Assembly: GCA_025454095.1 (NCBI GenBank)
Contig: JALOPC010000035.1
Location: 1-18,751, forward strand
Reading direction: 5' to 3'
Origin: Syntrophales bacterium
GTDB lineage: Bacteria; Desulfobacterota; Syntrophia; Syntrophales; UBA2192
Length of the DNA: 18,751 nt
Part shown: positions 7,217 through 17,390 of the stretch, piece after piece
How the letters are laid out: every line of letters begins with the position of its first letter
How positions within the stretch are numbered: the stretch's first letter is position 1
Made by a program: the position numbers and the translations under genes
The notes under the pieces: model-generated
Database searches by the model: none
The model's input: the letters and a program-made list of their open reading frames with translations, nothing else
What the model was told of the DNA's origin: nothing

Positions 7217-8590
7217 CTAGCGTTCCGATTGCAGATCGGCAAGAAGCCTCTTGAAGGCGGGCGCTTCGCGCAGGAGCCGACCGGCAACCTCACGCAGCCG
7301 GTCCACCTGCTCCTTGGGCAGTGTCAACCGGGTCTTCACCTGCTTGAAGTAGTGTCTCTCGGCCGGGTCCTTCAGGTTGTCGAAGGTGACCTGCGCAAGG
7401 TACGCGCGCCTCTCCGGTCCTCCGGCCGGGGCGGCAACCCGCCAGGCAGCCAGCTTCTCGCTCACCTGCTCCACCGAGTCGAGGGAGATCCGGTCGACCG
7501 GGATCGACCACATCTGGTCCGTCAGCGTCTCGGTGTCAGGCGGCGCGGGTGAGCGGTCCCAGTCCACCTCGGGGAAGCGCAGCGCATTCACGACGATAAC
7601 GACCAGCTTGCGCGCCCGGCGGAGCCCTGGCAGCAGCGTTTCGTCCGGGTCGACCTTCAGGAGCTCGAAGGCCATGAGTATCTCGGTCAGACCGAGATTT
7701 TCGGATAGACCGCCATCGAAGATGTGAACGTACGGTCGCGCCGTGTTCTCGTAGGATTGAAGCGCGCGGGCGCGGAGCAGGGCCCGTCCCGGTGTCTCGG
7801 ACTCGCCGATGGCAGCCTCGGCAGCGGCGTGCCAGGCCGGCGCCTTTCTGCCGCAGGTCCCGCCGCGATTCTCAAAGGTGATCGGCGTGAGCAGCGGCGG
7901 CAGCGCCGTCGAGGTGGCCACTGCCCGCCCCAGTGTGACCCGAGAGAGATCGCCGCAGATCGCGTCGAACTGGTCCTGCGTAAAGCTGAACCGTGCGCCG
8001 GTTGTGACATCGGTGCCGTTGATGATCACGAAGGGCCCGTCGGATCGCTGCAGGTCGCCGAAGGTCGCATGGTCGAATACCGTTTCGTTGTAGAGCTCCG
8101 CAAAGAGATCGGACTTCCCAAAGGTCCCCGATGGAAGCCGGATCCAGTTAGCCGGGTTCAGGAGAATCCGTTTCGCCAGCTCGCTCTCGAGGTTGCGCAG
8201 CAGCACCCGCGACTCGAACTCTTCGAACGTCTTCTCGCCGCGAAGGGCGTAATAGGCGGCGGGGAATGTGCCCCCCGACACGGATGAGATCAGGTCCACC
8301 TCGTCGAGGAGGCGTCGTGTCACGCCATCCACCATCACCTCGGTGCGGCGCAGTTCCTCCAGTACGCCGTAGCCCAGCGCGGCGGCTCGCGTGCCGCCGC
8401 CGGAGATGGCCAGAACCACCAGCAGGTCGTCGGACCCGCCTGGCCGGGTCAGGGCGGGGCGGTACCCGGGGGCGCCTGCCCGCTCCAGCCGCGTTGTGGT
8501 GGGCCATTGAGCGCAGCCGCCGGTGAATACGCAGAGCGACGCCAACAGGGCAACCGCACCCATCAAAGCGACGATAGAGTTGCGCTTCAT
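7217..8590 (-). CDS. Patatin-like phospholipase lipoprotein (A)
   Basis: This 457-residue protein starts with a lipoprotein signal peptide; the lipobox TGGC puts the lipidated Cys at 26, so it should be membrane-anchored in the periplasm or outer membrane. The patatin fold is clear: the oxyanion loop ISGGGTRAA (62-70), the nucleophile elbow SSVSGGT with Ser105, and the second dyad residue Asp292 in FDGGLSENLG. The first Gly of the usual G-x-S-x-G is Ser here. Patatins are Ser-Asp lipid acyl hydrolases, and the actual substrate is unknown. A strong AAGGAGG site precedes the ATG. It lies 57 bp after the radical SAM gene and is followed by the adhesin-E-like gene 7 bp later, so a three-gene operon is likely. 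It is a paralogue of the lipoprotein at 15785-17278, sharing GGGTRAAA, SGAT/ATFGDL and TTGAR-F-FTQ blocks. Confidence 0.9.
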   Translation of the reverse strand: MKRNSIVALMGAVALLASLCVFTGGCAQWPTTTRLERAGAPGYRPALTRPGGSDDLLVVLAISGGGTRAAALGYGVLEELRRTEVMVDGVTRRLLDEVDLISSVSGGTFPAAYYALRGEKTFEEFESRVLLRNLESELAKRILLNPANWIRLPSGTFGKSDLFAELYNETVFDHATFGDLQRSDGPFVIINGTDVTTGARFSFTQDQFDAICGDLSRVTLGRAVATSTALPPLLTPITFENRGGTCGRKAPAWHAAAEAAIGESETPGRALLRARALQSYENTARPYVHIFDGGLSENLGLTEILMAFELLKVDPDETLLPGLRRARKLVVIVVNALRFPEVDWDRSPAPPDTETLTDQMWSIPVDRISLDSVEQVSEKLAAWRVAAPAGGPERRAYLAQVTFDNLKDPAERHYFKQVKTRLTLPKEQVDRLREVAGRLLREAPAFKRLLADLQSER

Positions 8591-8647
8591 CGCCTCCTCC
8601 TTTTCACGTCATGCCCTTGAAGCGTGAGGCATGAGCTTCCTCGCATA

Positions 8648-10240
8648 TTATCGCGATGTTGGCGCATGGTAAGAATCCGAGTGTGCAATGCCGCAAAGCT
8701 GTGCAGGCCTTTCGTTCTCCTTCCGGATGGGCGCTGACAATCCCAGATCGATCATCCGGGCCGGCAGCTCCGGTTTCCTGTTCAGCGCGCGTTTCCGGAA
8801 CGGGCTCGCCAACAGCTTGAACAGATCCGACGTCTTCATATGCCGGCCCAATGTGCGGAGCAGCCGCCAGGTCTGGATGGGGCGTCGCAGGACGCGATGG
8901 GCAAAGAGCAGCGCATAACCATTCTGCCGGGCGCGGTTCACCGTCTCGCTGGGCAGGATGGACGGATCGATATCGGAGCACTTGAACCACTTGTCCCAGT
9001 CCCGGGCGTCGTCGAGGATGCCGCGGTCGATATACTCCTGCCACAGGGGCGTGCCGCGATAGACGCACAGCCGGTTGAACCCGAAGGTATCCAGCTTGAG
9101 CCGCGCGGCAAAGCGAAAACTCTCCAGGATGTCCTCTTCGGTCTCGCCGGGGGAGCCGACCAGGAAGAAGCCGTGGGCTCTTTCGATCCCATGGCGCTTG
9201 GCTTCGCTGACGGCGTGTTCGATCTGCTCCAGCGTCTGCCTCTTGTCCAGCCGATCGAGGATTTTTTGCGTTCCCGCTTCCACGCCGAACGCCAGGAAAT
9301 TGCAGTTTGCCTCGCGCATGACGTCGAATTGATCCGCCACGACGGAGTCCACGCGGCCTTCACACCCCCACGTGAACTGCAGGTTGCGCCGGATGATCCC
9401 CCGGCAGATGTCGTTGATGCGTGTCCGCTTCATCAGGAAGTGATCGTCGGTCAGATAGATGGAGCGATAGCCCATATCGTTGAGCTGCTGCATTTCTCCC
9501 AGAACGTGCTCCGGCGAGCGGTATCGCCACCTGCCCCTGCTCAGCGCCGGGATGTCGCAATAGATGCAGCTGTAGGGACAACCCCGGGACGTCTGCACCG
9601 TGCAGAATTTTTCCAGCGACAGAACGGCGGGCACATCGAGGGGCAGGGATTCGATGTAGTCGATGGGGAGGGTGGTCCGGTCCGGATAGGGAAACCGGTC
9701 CAGATCCGAAATGAGCGGCCGGGCGATGTTCCGTACGATCCGTTCGCCGTCACGCCAGACGAGGCCGGCAACGCTTGCAGGGTCTTCCATGCGGTCCAGG
9801 TAATCCGGCAGGAGTTCCTCTCCCTCACCGATTCCGACGCAGTCGATGAAAGGACAATCGTTGAGGATCCGATCCGCATTCATCGTGGCAAACACCCCTC
9901 CGACGATGATCGGGACATCCGGCCGCTCGGACTTGAGCAGCCGGGCCATGCTCTTTGCCGCCGGGTAGGTGGTCGTGGACAGAAACGAAATGGCAATGAT
10001 ATCCGGCGGGTCTTCTTTGAGCGCCTGTGCGATGTCCTGCTCCTTCATCCGCGGGTGGCAGGTGTCGAACATGCGGACCCGGTGGCCGTGCTCGCGAAGC
10101 ACGGGGGCAAGCGTCTCGATGCCCAGGGGTGGGAACCCCATCACTCTGGCCCGCTGTTCTTCCGGCTTCGAGCCGCCCCGCTCTTCCGGCAGGAGCCGGT
10201 AGAAGTTCTCGTCGTTAACAAAAATGAGGAATACGTTCAT
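8648..10240 (-). CDS. B12-binding-domain radical SAM protein
   Basis: This is a 530-residue enzyme of the cobalamin-dependent radical SAM class. The N-terminal half is a Rossmann-like B12-binding domain (about 1-150): MNVFLIFVND, PPLGIETLAPVLREHGHRV, IIAISFLSTTT and IIVGGVFAT. The typical DxHxxG cobalamin-ligand motif is not evident; the corresponding place reads FDTCHPRMKEQD. The radical SAM core follows with the 4Fe-4S motif Cys221-x3-Cys225-x2-Cys228 (CPYSCIYC) and the later GVEAGTQKILDRLDKRQT block. Class members methylate or rearrange lipids, hopanoids, tetrapyrroles and antibiotics; the substrate here cannot be read from sequence. Its location upstream of a patatin-like lipoprotein makes a lipid substrate plausible, which is inference only. 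The ATG at 10240 has GGAGGGG 9 nt upstream. The longer frame to 10381 lacks homology and is rejected. Confidence 0.88.
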   Translation of the reverse strand: MNVFLIFVNDENFYRLLPEERGGSKPEEQRARVMGFPPLGIETLAPVLREHGHRVRMFDTCHPRMKEQDIAQALKEDPPDIIAISFLSTTTYPAAKSMARLLKSERPDVPIIVGGVFATMNADRILNDCPFIDCVGIGEGEELLPDYLDRMEDPASVAGLVWRDGERIVRNIARPLISDLDRFPYPDRTTLPIDYIESLPLDVPAVLSLEKFCTVQTSRGCPYSCIYCDIPALSRGRWRYRSPEHVLGEMQQLNDMGYRSIYLTDDHFLMKRTRINDICRGIIRRNLQFTWGCEGRVDSVVADQFDVMREANCNFLAFGVEAGTQKILDRLDKRQTLEQIEHAVSEAKRHGIERAHGFFLVGSPGETEEDILESFRFAARLKLDTFGFNRLCVYRGTPLWQEYIDRGILDDARDWDKWFKCSDIDPSILPSETVNRARQNGYALLFAHRVLRRPIQTWRLLRTLGRHMKTSDLFKLLASPFRKRALNRKPELPARMIDLGLSAPIRKENERPAQLCGIAHSDSYHAPTSR

Positions 10241-10436
10241 GACGGTCGGCCCCTCCATATTTTGTCGTGAGAGACCCGGGTATCGACGTTGCGGATGGCA
10301 GGCTCTGCAATGAGCGACAGAAGGAAAAAGAGCACCTGGGTCAATTGGTTTCTGTAACAGGCTGACAGCATGCCGGCCCATTCCTATTCGAAAACCGGAT
10401 CATGGATTCAGCCATCCACCCGGATTGGATTGGGCA
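10241..10436. other. Intergenic gap upstream of radical SAM gene
   Basis: This gap between the soluble patatin gene and the radical SAM gene, both on the minus strand, shows no gene and no double-palindrome element. It should hold the promoter of the radical SAM operon, but I see no convincing -35/-10 pair. Confidence 0.4.
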
Positions 10437-11528
10437 TCATCCCGCTTGTCCGAATCGAAGGTCGATGAACTTCTGTCCCTGTTTCTCGCCATCCTGGATG
10501 AGCCGGTTGATGTTTTCCCGGGAGCGATCCAGCTTGCTTTCATAGGTCAGGCTCTTTGCCAGCTCATCAGACATGTCGATCATGGGTATATGGTACGGCT
10601 GGTCGGGATCTTCCGGGAATAATTTGGGTATTTTAACGGGTTCCTTGATGTCCCGTTCCGCCAGGAATTCTTTCCTGAAGGCCCCCATTGAAAACATGAG
10701 GTTGATGTTCTCGATCTGGCGCAGGTTTTGAAACAGCGAGACATTCCCTTCCAGTTCATTGCGGCGATCGGCAATTTCATCCGGTGCCGCCGGAATCCTG
10801 TCACACGTCGTCGGATTGATCTTGATGACCCAGATTTCCTGGGCCAGATTCTTGATGCCGACCGAATCGCGTTTGAGAAAATCCTCGATGGGCGGATTGT
10901 CGGAAAAGAGGCCGTCCCAGTACGCCATGGTTTCAAGGGTGACTGCCGGGAAAATACTGGGGACACAGGCGGAAGCGAGGAGGTGTTCGATTCTCATCGA
11001 TTCCTTGTAGGAGCTGAATTTGTGCAGCCTTCCGGTCAGGATGTTGCAGGCGCCTATGATCAGGATCGGCGGCTCCGGTTGGACGCCCCAGGCCGCCAAT
11101 TCCGAGAAGTCAATGTGGGTTGCCAGCAATTCTGTAAAGTCGGTAAACCGACTCCGCATACCCCGGGTGGCCATGGAGAACCAGGTTTTGACCAGGGGAG
11201 AGGAAGGGCTGAGATTGTACTGGGGGATCATCCCCCGACTGGCCGATTCCAGCGTCTTGATGATCGAATCGTTGAAGAATCGCTCTTGAGGTGTCTGGGC
11301 GGTATTGTCCTGCCAGAAATCAATCAACCGTTTCCAGAGGCAGTCATCGCCTTTTCTCAGGGCGTACCACAGGAGAAAGGCGCAAATGGCCCCCCCCGAA
11401 GTGCCGCTCAGGCTGACGAGGTTGACGCGATCCTGAATCCTGTTTTCAAACAGGGCTTTCAGAACGCCGGCGGTGAAGGCTGTCTGGCTGCCCCCTCCCT
11501 GGCAGGCGATTGCAACTCTGGGTTTCAT
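10437..11528 (-). CDS. Soluble patatin-like phospholipase
   Basis: This 363-residue protein has no signal peptide, so it is probably cytoplasmic. The patatin catalytic set is complete: the oxyanion loop ACQGGGSQTAFTAG (8-21), the nucleophile elbow SGTSGG with Ser44, and Asp205 in YWDGLFSDNP. The central helices and LLASACVPSIFPAV agree with bacterial patatins of the RssA/ExoU-like branch. It is only distantly related to the two lipoprotein patatins in this window, with a different N-terminus and a DGLFSDNP rather than DGGxSxNLG second motif. Expected activity is hydrolysis of an acyl ester (phospholipid, acylglycerol or, by analogy, an intracellular polyester); the substrate is unknown. The ATG has a GAGGAG site 8 nt upstream. 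A double-palindrome promoter (copy 2) lies about 80 bp before the start, so it belongs to the same putative regulon as the DUF3141 and glucosidase genes. Confidence 0.9.
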   Translation of the reverse strand: MKPRVAIACQGGGSQTAFTAGVLKALFENRIQDRVNLVSLSGTSGGAICAFLLWYALRKGDDCLWKRLIDFWQDNTAQTPQERFFNDSIIKTLESASRGMIPQYNLSPSSPLVKTWFSMATRGMRSRFTDFTELLATHIDFSELAAWGVQPEPPILIIGACNILTGRLHKFSSYKESMRIEHLLASACVPSIFPAVTLETMAYWDGLFSDNPPIEDFLKRDSVGIKNLAQEIWVIKINPTTCDRIPAAPDEIADRRNELEGNVSLFQNLRQIENINLMFSMGAFRKEFLAERDIKEPVKIPKLFPEDPDQPYHIPMIDMSDELAKSLTYESKLDRSRENINRLIQDGEKQGQKFIDLRFGQAG

Positions 11529-11608
11529 GCTCTCATCTCCTCTCTCAGGGTCACGCCTCGTTCCGGTTGCCTTGCCTTCTGGGGGAAGCTGCTTTTCTTA
11601 TCGATTCT

Positions 11609-11683
11609 TTTACACCTTTCCGTTTCGCAGGAGAATGGGACCTTGGTCCTATCGGCATTGGACCTTGGTCCAGTGCGGCCCCC
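11609..11683 (-). promoter_or_regulatory. Double-palindrome activator-type promoter, copy 2
   Basis: Two perfect GGACCAAGGTCC palindromes lie at 11660-11671 and 11638-11649, again 22 bp apart. On the minus strand, 23 bp after the proximal palindrome comes TGTAAA (11614-11609), a -10-like hexamer at the same place as in copy 1. The spacer keeps the pattern ATTCTCCTGCG...GGAAAGG. The downstream gene is the soluble patatin (start 11528), giving a leader of about 75 nt. No -35 box is visible where the proximal palindrome sits. Confidence 0.75.
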
Positions 11684-11694
11684 AAAGGGGATGA

Positions 11695-12153
11695 ATGGGA
11701 TTGACAGGCAGGCGTATCCTGCCTTACATTCTTGATGCGGCCGGGGTCGGCGGTTCGCTGATGCTGGACGACGAACGCTATCGCCCCGAGCACGAGATCG
11801 ACGTCGAGCTGCGCTATACAAACATCCACCTTCAGAGCATCAGCGGCTCGTCGGAAGCCGTGTCGGGGCATGCAGACTCACAGACCCTGAGCCTCTGGTC
11901 CCGGTGGCGTGCTCCGACCGGCCTGACTGCGCTCAACAGGCCTTTCCGGTATGTGCTCGAGTTCTCGCACACGCAATTCCTGGGCGATCTTCGCGGCGCG
12001 ATGGGATTCGACCGGCTCACCTCGCTGGGTACCGGCTTTGAACTGGACACAAGCGAATATACCTGGCTCACCAGTCGCTGGCGCATCCTGGGACGATACA
12101 AGTTCGGTGACAACGTGCAAGGCTGGTCCGTCGGGCTTGCTTGCAGTTTCTGA
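11695..12153 (+). pseudogene. C-terminal remnant of an outer-membrane beta-barrel protein
   Basis: The frame encodes about 152 residues of alternating hydrophobic/polar strands typical of an outer-membrane barrel (EIDVELRYTNIHLQ, RYVLEFSHTQFLGD, WRILGRYKFGDN), ending GWSVGLACSF with the terminal Phe expected of barrel proteins. It resembles the C-terminal part of solitary autotransporter-like beta-domain proteins. There is no signal peptide, and no credible ribosome site precedes the ATG at 11695. The N-terminal part of such a protein appears to be missing, and the break lies just after promoter copy 2, which points the other way. I read it as a truncated, probably inactive gene. A short expressed protein cannot be ruled out, but it could not reach the outer membrane without a signal peptide. 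Confidence 0.6.
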
Positions 12154-12190
12154 CGTTCTGAGACTTTTTTCGGACCGCCGCAATGGTTGC

Positions 12191-12220
12191 TTGAAATGCC
12201 GATGATCATTTGTCTATAAT
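12191..12220 (+). promoter_or_regulatory. Sigma-70-type promoter
   Basis: TTGAAA (12191-12196) and a perfect TATAAT (12215-12220) are separated by 18 bp. This is the best housekeeping-type promoter in the window. It lies upstream of the truncated N-terminal remnant at 12371 and was probably that gene's promoter. It could still give read-through into the glucosidase gene. Confidence 0.55.
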
Positions 12221-12370
12221 GGAACAGTTGCATCGGTGATCCATCATTGACATCTTCTTTTTGTGAGGCTTTTTTTCCAGAGCTTCTGTCCTCTCGAGCG
12301 TCTGTATCCATCCCGTATCACGGATTTCACGTTTACAAATACCAACCAACCATAACGGATCGGTGTCAAC

Positions 12371-12500
12371 ATGGCTCTCCCGGCAATGGCAAGTGAGTCC
12401 CATCTCTATTTTGAACGAGGCGGTCCCGCCTACAGGCTTATGCAGCGGTTGAACGTGGTCAAAGGGGATGAACCTTCCATTGCCCGGAGCGCTCCTCTCC
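12371..12500 (+). pseudogene. N-terminal remnant of an unidentified protein
   Basis: About 42 codons look protein-like: MALPAMASESHLYFERGGPA followed by YRLMQRLNVVKGDEPSIARS. The pattern (GGPAYRLMQRL) reminds me of the cytoplasmic N-terminus of a family of bacterial membrane proteins, but I cannot name it. After roughly 12500 the frame (open to 12598) runs straight through promoter copy 3 and reads unlike a protein (PLRTPFRCAVDCDNG), so the rest of the gene has been replaced. A sigma-70-type promoter sits about 150 bp upstream. The exact breakpoint is uncertain. Confidence 0.4.
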
Positions 12501-12528
12501 GCACACCTTTTCGATGTGCCGTGGACTG

Positions 12529-12591
12529 TGACAATGGTCCAGTGCGGATAGGACCAAAGTCCAATTGCCCTCCGGCGAGGAAGAGCATACA
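12529..12591 (+). promoter_or_regulatory. Double-palindrome activator-type promoter, copy 3 (partly degenerate)
   Basis: The proximal palindrome GGACCAAAGTCC (12551-12562) matches the consensus at 11 of 12 positions; the distal one (12529-12540, TGACAATGGTCC) at 9 of 12. Start-to-start distance is again 22 bp. The 23-bp spacer AATTGCCCTCCGG...GAAGAG matches copy 1, followed by CATACA (12586-12591), a weak -10 hexamer. It points to the glucosidase gene (start 12759) on the plus strand, with a leader of about 160 nt. Confidence 0.7.
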
Positions 12592-12758
12592 GATTTAAAG
12601 GAAAAGAACTGGGGCTTCCCCATATCCATGTCTATCCATCTTGACCCTGCACGAAACGTCACCTTGAATCTCCGTCCGGGAAAAGGGTTGTTCACACGAG
12701 TGGTATCCAGCCGTTGAGACCAGACCCGATCAACCAGCCAAGGAAAGGCAGGTGTGTC

Positions 12759-15509
<2,751 letters not shown>

Positions 15510-15515
15510 AAAGAG

Positions 15516-15629
15516 ATGGCGTCATGGCCCAGGCACCCGGTCATCTATGAAATCAACACCTGGGTCTGGCTGGGTGATCTGAGCCGGAAATACGGCAGGC
15601 CGATGAATCTCTCCACGTCTCAGTGTTGA
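15516..15629 (+). pseudogene. 5' stump of an alpha-amylase family gene
   Basis: Directly after the glucosidase stop, an ATG opens 37 codons. The first 30 or so (MASWPRHPVIYEINTWVWLG then DLSRKYGRPMNL) match the characteristic N-terminus of GH13 alpha-amylase family proteins found next to this glucosidase type. The frame then ends STSQC and stop, where a protein of several hundred residues is expected. None of the three frames in the following 150 bp continues the amylase sequence, so this is a deletion, not a simple frameshift. Downstream in another frame, VLKALTNRLSGLLGENPG ends at a stop (15677-15679) and could be the tail of a deleted downstream gene, which is speculative. Confidence 0.7.
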
Positions 15630-15784
15630 AGGCACTGACGAACCGCCTGTCGGGTCTGCTTGGGGAAAATCCCGGCTGACGGACGGAAGGCGATTGGCCG
15701 CTCGAGACGAAAACGTATAGACGACAAGTGCTTATAGGGCAGGATGACTCAACGAGACCGCGGAATCGATAAAAGGAGATCTCC

Positions 15785-17278
15785 ATGAACCGATCCGGCT
15801 TATCCATGAATCGATGGCGCACGCCATCTCTGTTGGTAATCGCATTGTTCCTCCTGCTTATCGGTTGCGCCCACCGTCCGATCAACCCGCCCATAACCCA
15901 GGTCGATCCGAAAGCCGGCTATCGACTCTTCACGCGCCCGCAGTTTACGGCGGGCAGAGACGGCATGGTGGTCCTCGCCTTTTCGGGCGGCGGCACGCGC
16001 GCGGCCGCATTCTCCTACGGCGTCCTCGAGTTCCTGCGGGATACCGAAGTCACCGGACCGAAAGGTGAGAAGGCACGCCTGCTCGACTTTGTCAGCGTGA
16101 TCACCGGCGTGTCGGGCGGAAGCTTCACGGCGCTCGCCTACGGACTTTACGGGGACAAGCTGTTCGACGATTACGAAAAGCGCTTCCTGAAGCGCGACGT
16201 GCAGGGCGAGATCACCTCCCGCACCATCAGCCCGGCCTACTGGCCATCCCTGTGGTCGAGCACCTGGGGCCGTTCGGAGATGGCGGCCGATCTGTACGAC
16301 GAGATCCTGTTCAACGGCGCGACCTTCGGCGACCTCGCCCGCGGGAAGGGCCCGCTCATCATCCCGGCGGTCACCGACATTACGACGGGCGCCCGCCTGC
16401 CCTTTACGCAGGCGGCCTTCGACGCACTCTGCTCGGATCTCAGTGCAGTGCGTCTCTCCCGTGCCGCTGCCGCGTCATCGGCCGTGCCGGTGGTGCTTAC
16501 GCCCGTCACGCTCAACAACTATGGAGGCACCTGCGGCTACGCGCCGCCCCCCTGGCTCAAGCCCTTTATCGACGCCGCCGAGCCGCCCCGGCCCGCGGCG
16601 CGCGCGACCCGTCATATCAAGGAAGAGGCGGAGTTCGGCGACGGCGCCAACCGGCCGTTCATCCATGTCGTGGACGGGGGCGTCTCGGACAACCTCGGCA
16701 TGCGCAGCGTGCTGGACACCCTGGAGATCATGGAAGCGCTGCATCTGGTCGGCCAGCCCACGCCGCTCGACCACCTGCGCAGGATCATCGTCGTTGTCGT
16801 AAACTCCATGTCCTCGCCGAAAACGCAATGGGACAAATCGGAATCCCCGCCGGGCACGATCGAGATTCTGCTGAAAGCGGCGGGCGTTCCGATCGACCAC
16901 TATTCCTACGAGGCGACGGAGCTGTTGAGGGACAAGCAGTCGCGGTGGCACTCCATGAAGCTGCTCCGGGAGTCGCCCGCATTTGCCGCGAACAGGGACC
17001 CGGCTGTGGCGGCCGCATTGCGCACGCCGGATGCGACGATCTATGCCATTGACGTGTCGTTCGCCGCACTGAAGGACAAGGCTGAAATTGATTACCTGAA
17101 CGAACTGCCCACGTCTTTCACCCTGCCTGACGAGGCCGTCGACCGCCTGCGCGCCGCTGCGGGGAAGGCCATCATGGCGTCGCCCGATTTCCAACGGCTG
17201 CTGAAGGACATGGGGACCAGAATCGTGGCCGAGCCGCCGCGCACCGGGGAAGCAACAGCAGTGCCCGCCGCGAAGTAG
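15785..17278 (+). CDS. Patatin-like phospholipase lipoprotein (B)
   Basis: This 497-residue lipoprotein has lipobox LIGC with lipidated Cys28. The catalytic set is an oxyanion loop FSGGGTRAAA (67-75), a canonical GVSGGS elbow with Ser110, and Asp297 in VDGGVSDNLG. It is expected to be a membrane-anchored Ser-Asp acyl hydrolase acting on envelope lipids; the substrate is unknown. It is clearly paralogous to the lipoprotein at 7217-8590 along its whole length, including WGRSEMAADLYDE/FGKSDLFAELYNE and the TLPDEAVDRLR/TLPKEQVDRLR tail, so one likely arose by duplication or both entered with the region. AAAGGAG lies 6 nt before the ATG at 15785, which decides the start over the in-frame ATG at codon 8. 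It stands alone on the plus strand, with no double-palindrome element upstream. Confidence 0.9.
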   Translation: MNRSGLSMNRWRTPSLLVIALFLLLIGCAHRPINPPITQVDPKAGYRLFTRPQFTAGRDGMVVLAFSGGGTRAAAFSYGVLEFLRDTEVTGPKGEKARLLDFVSVITGVSGGSFTALAYGLYGDKLFDDYEKRFLKRDVQGEITSRTISPAYWPSLWSSTWGRSEMAADLYDEILFNGATFGDLARGKGPLIIPAVTDITTGARLPFTQAAFDALCSDLSAVRLSRAAAASSAVPVVLTPVTLNNYGGTCGYAPPPWLKPFIDAAEPPRPAARATRHIKEEAEFGDGANRPFIHVVDGGVSDNLGMRSVLDTLEIMEALHLVGQPTPLDHLRRIIVVVVNSMSSPKTQWDKSESPPGTIEILLKAAGVPIDHYSYEATELLRDKQSRWHSMKLLRESPAFAANRDPAVAAALRTPDATIYAIDVSFAALKDKAEIDYLNELPTSFTLPDEAVDRLRAAAGKAIMASPDFQRLLKDMGTRIVAEPPRTGEATAVPAAK

Positions 17279-17390
17279 AGCGCGTCGGATATCCGCTTCG
17301 CTGCTTTCGGGCAGCCTGCTCAAGCGGGGATGAAGAGGGCTGGAACCGGAGATCATGCTGCGGCGACTCGAAAGGAACCACCCGCCCCTC

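Noticed and set aside
8840..10270. 476-codon plus-strand frame over the radical SAM gene
   Set aside because: Shadow frame; the minus strand encodes an intact CxxxCxxC radical SAM protein with a good ribosome site.
11633..12565. Inverted modules 2 and 3 as terminal repeats of a transposable element
   Set aside because: There is no transposase or target-site duplication, and a third copy stands alone near 2.65 kb. The fixed distance to a -10-like box fits promoters better.
17286..17320. Short palindrome CGGATATCCG and a small GCTGC/GCAGC hairpin between convergent genes
   Set aside because: The stems are too short and no U-tract follows, so a terminator call is not supported.
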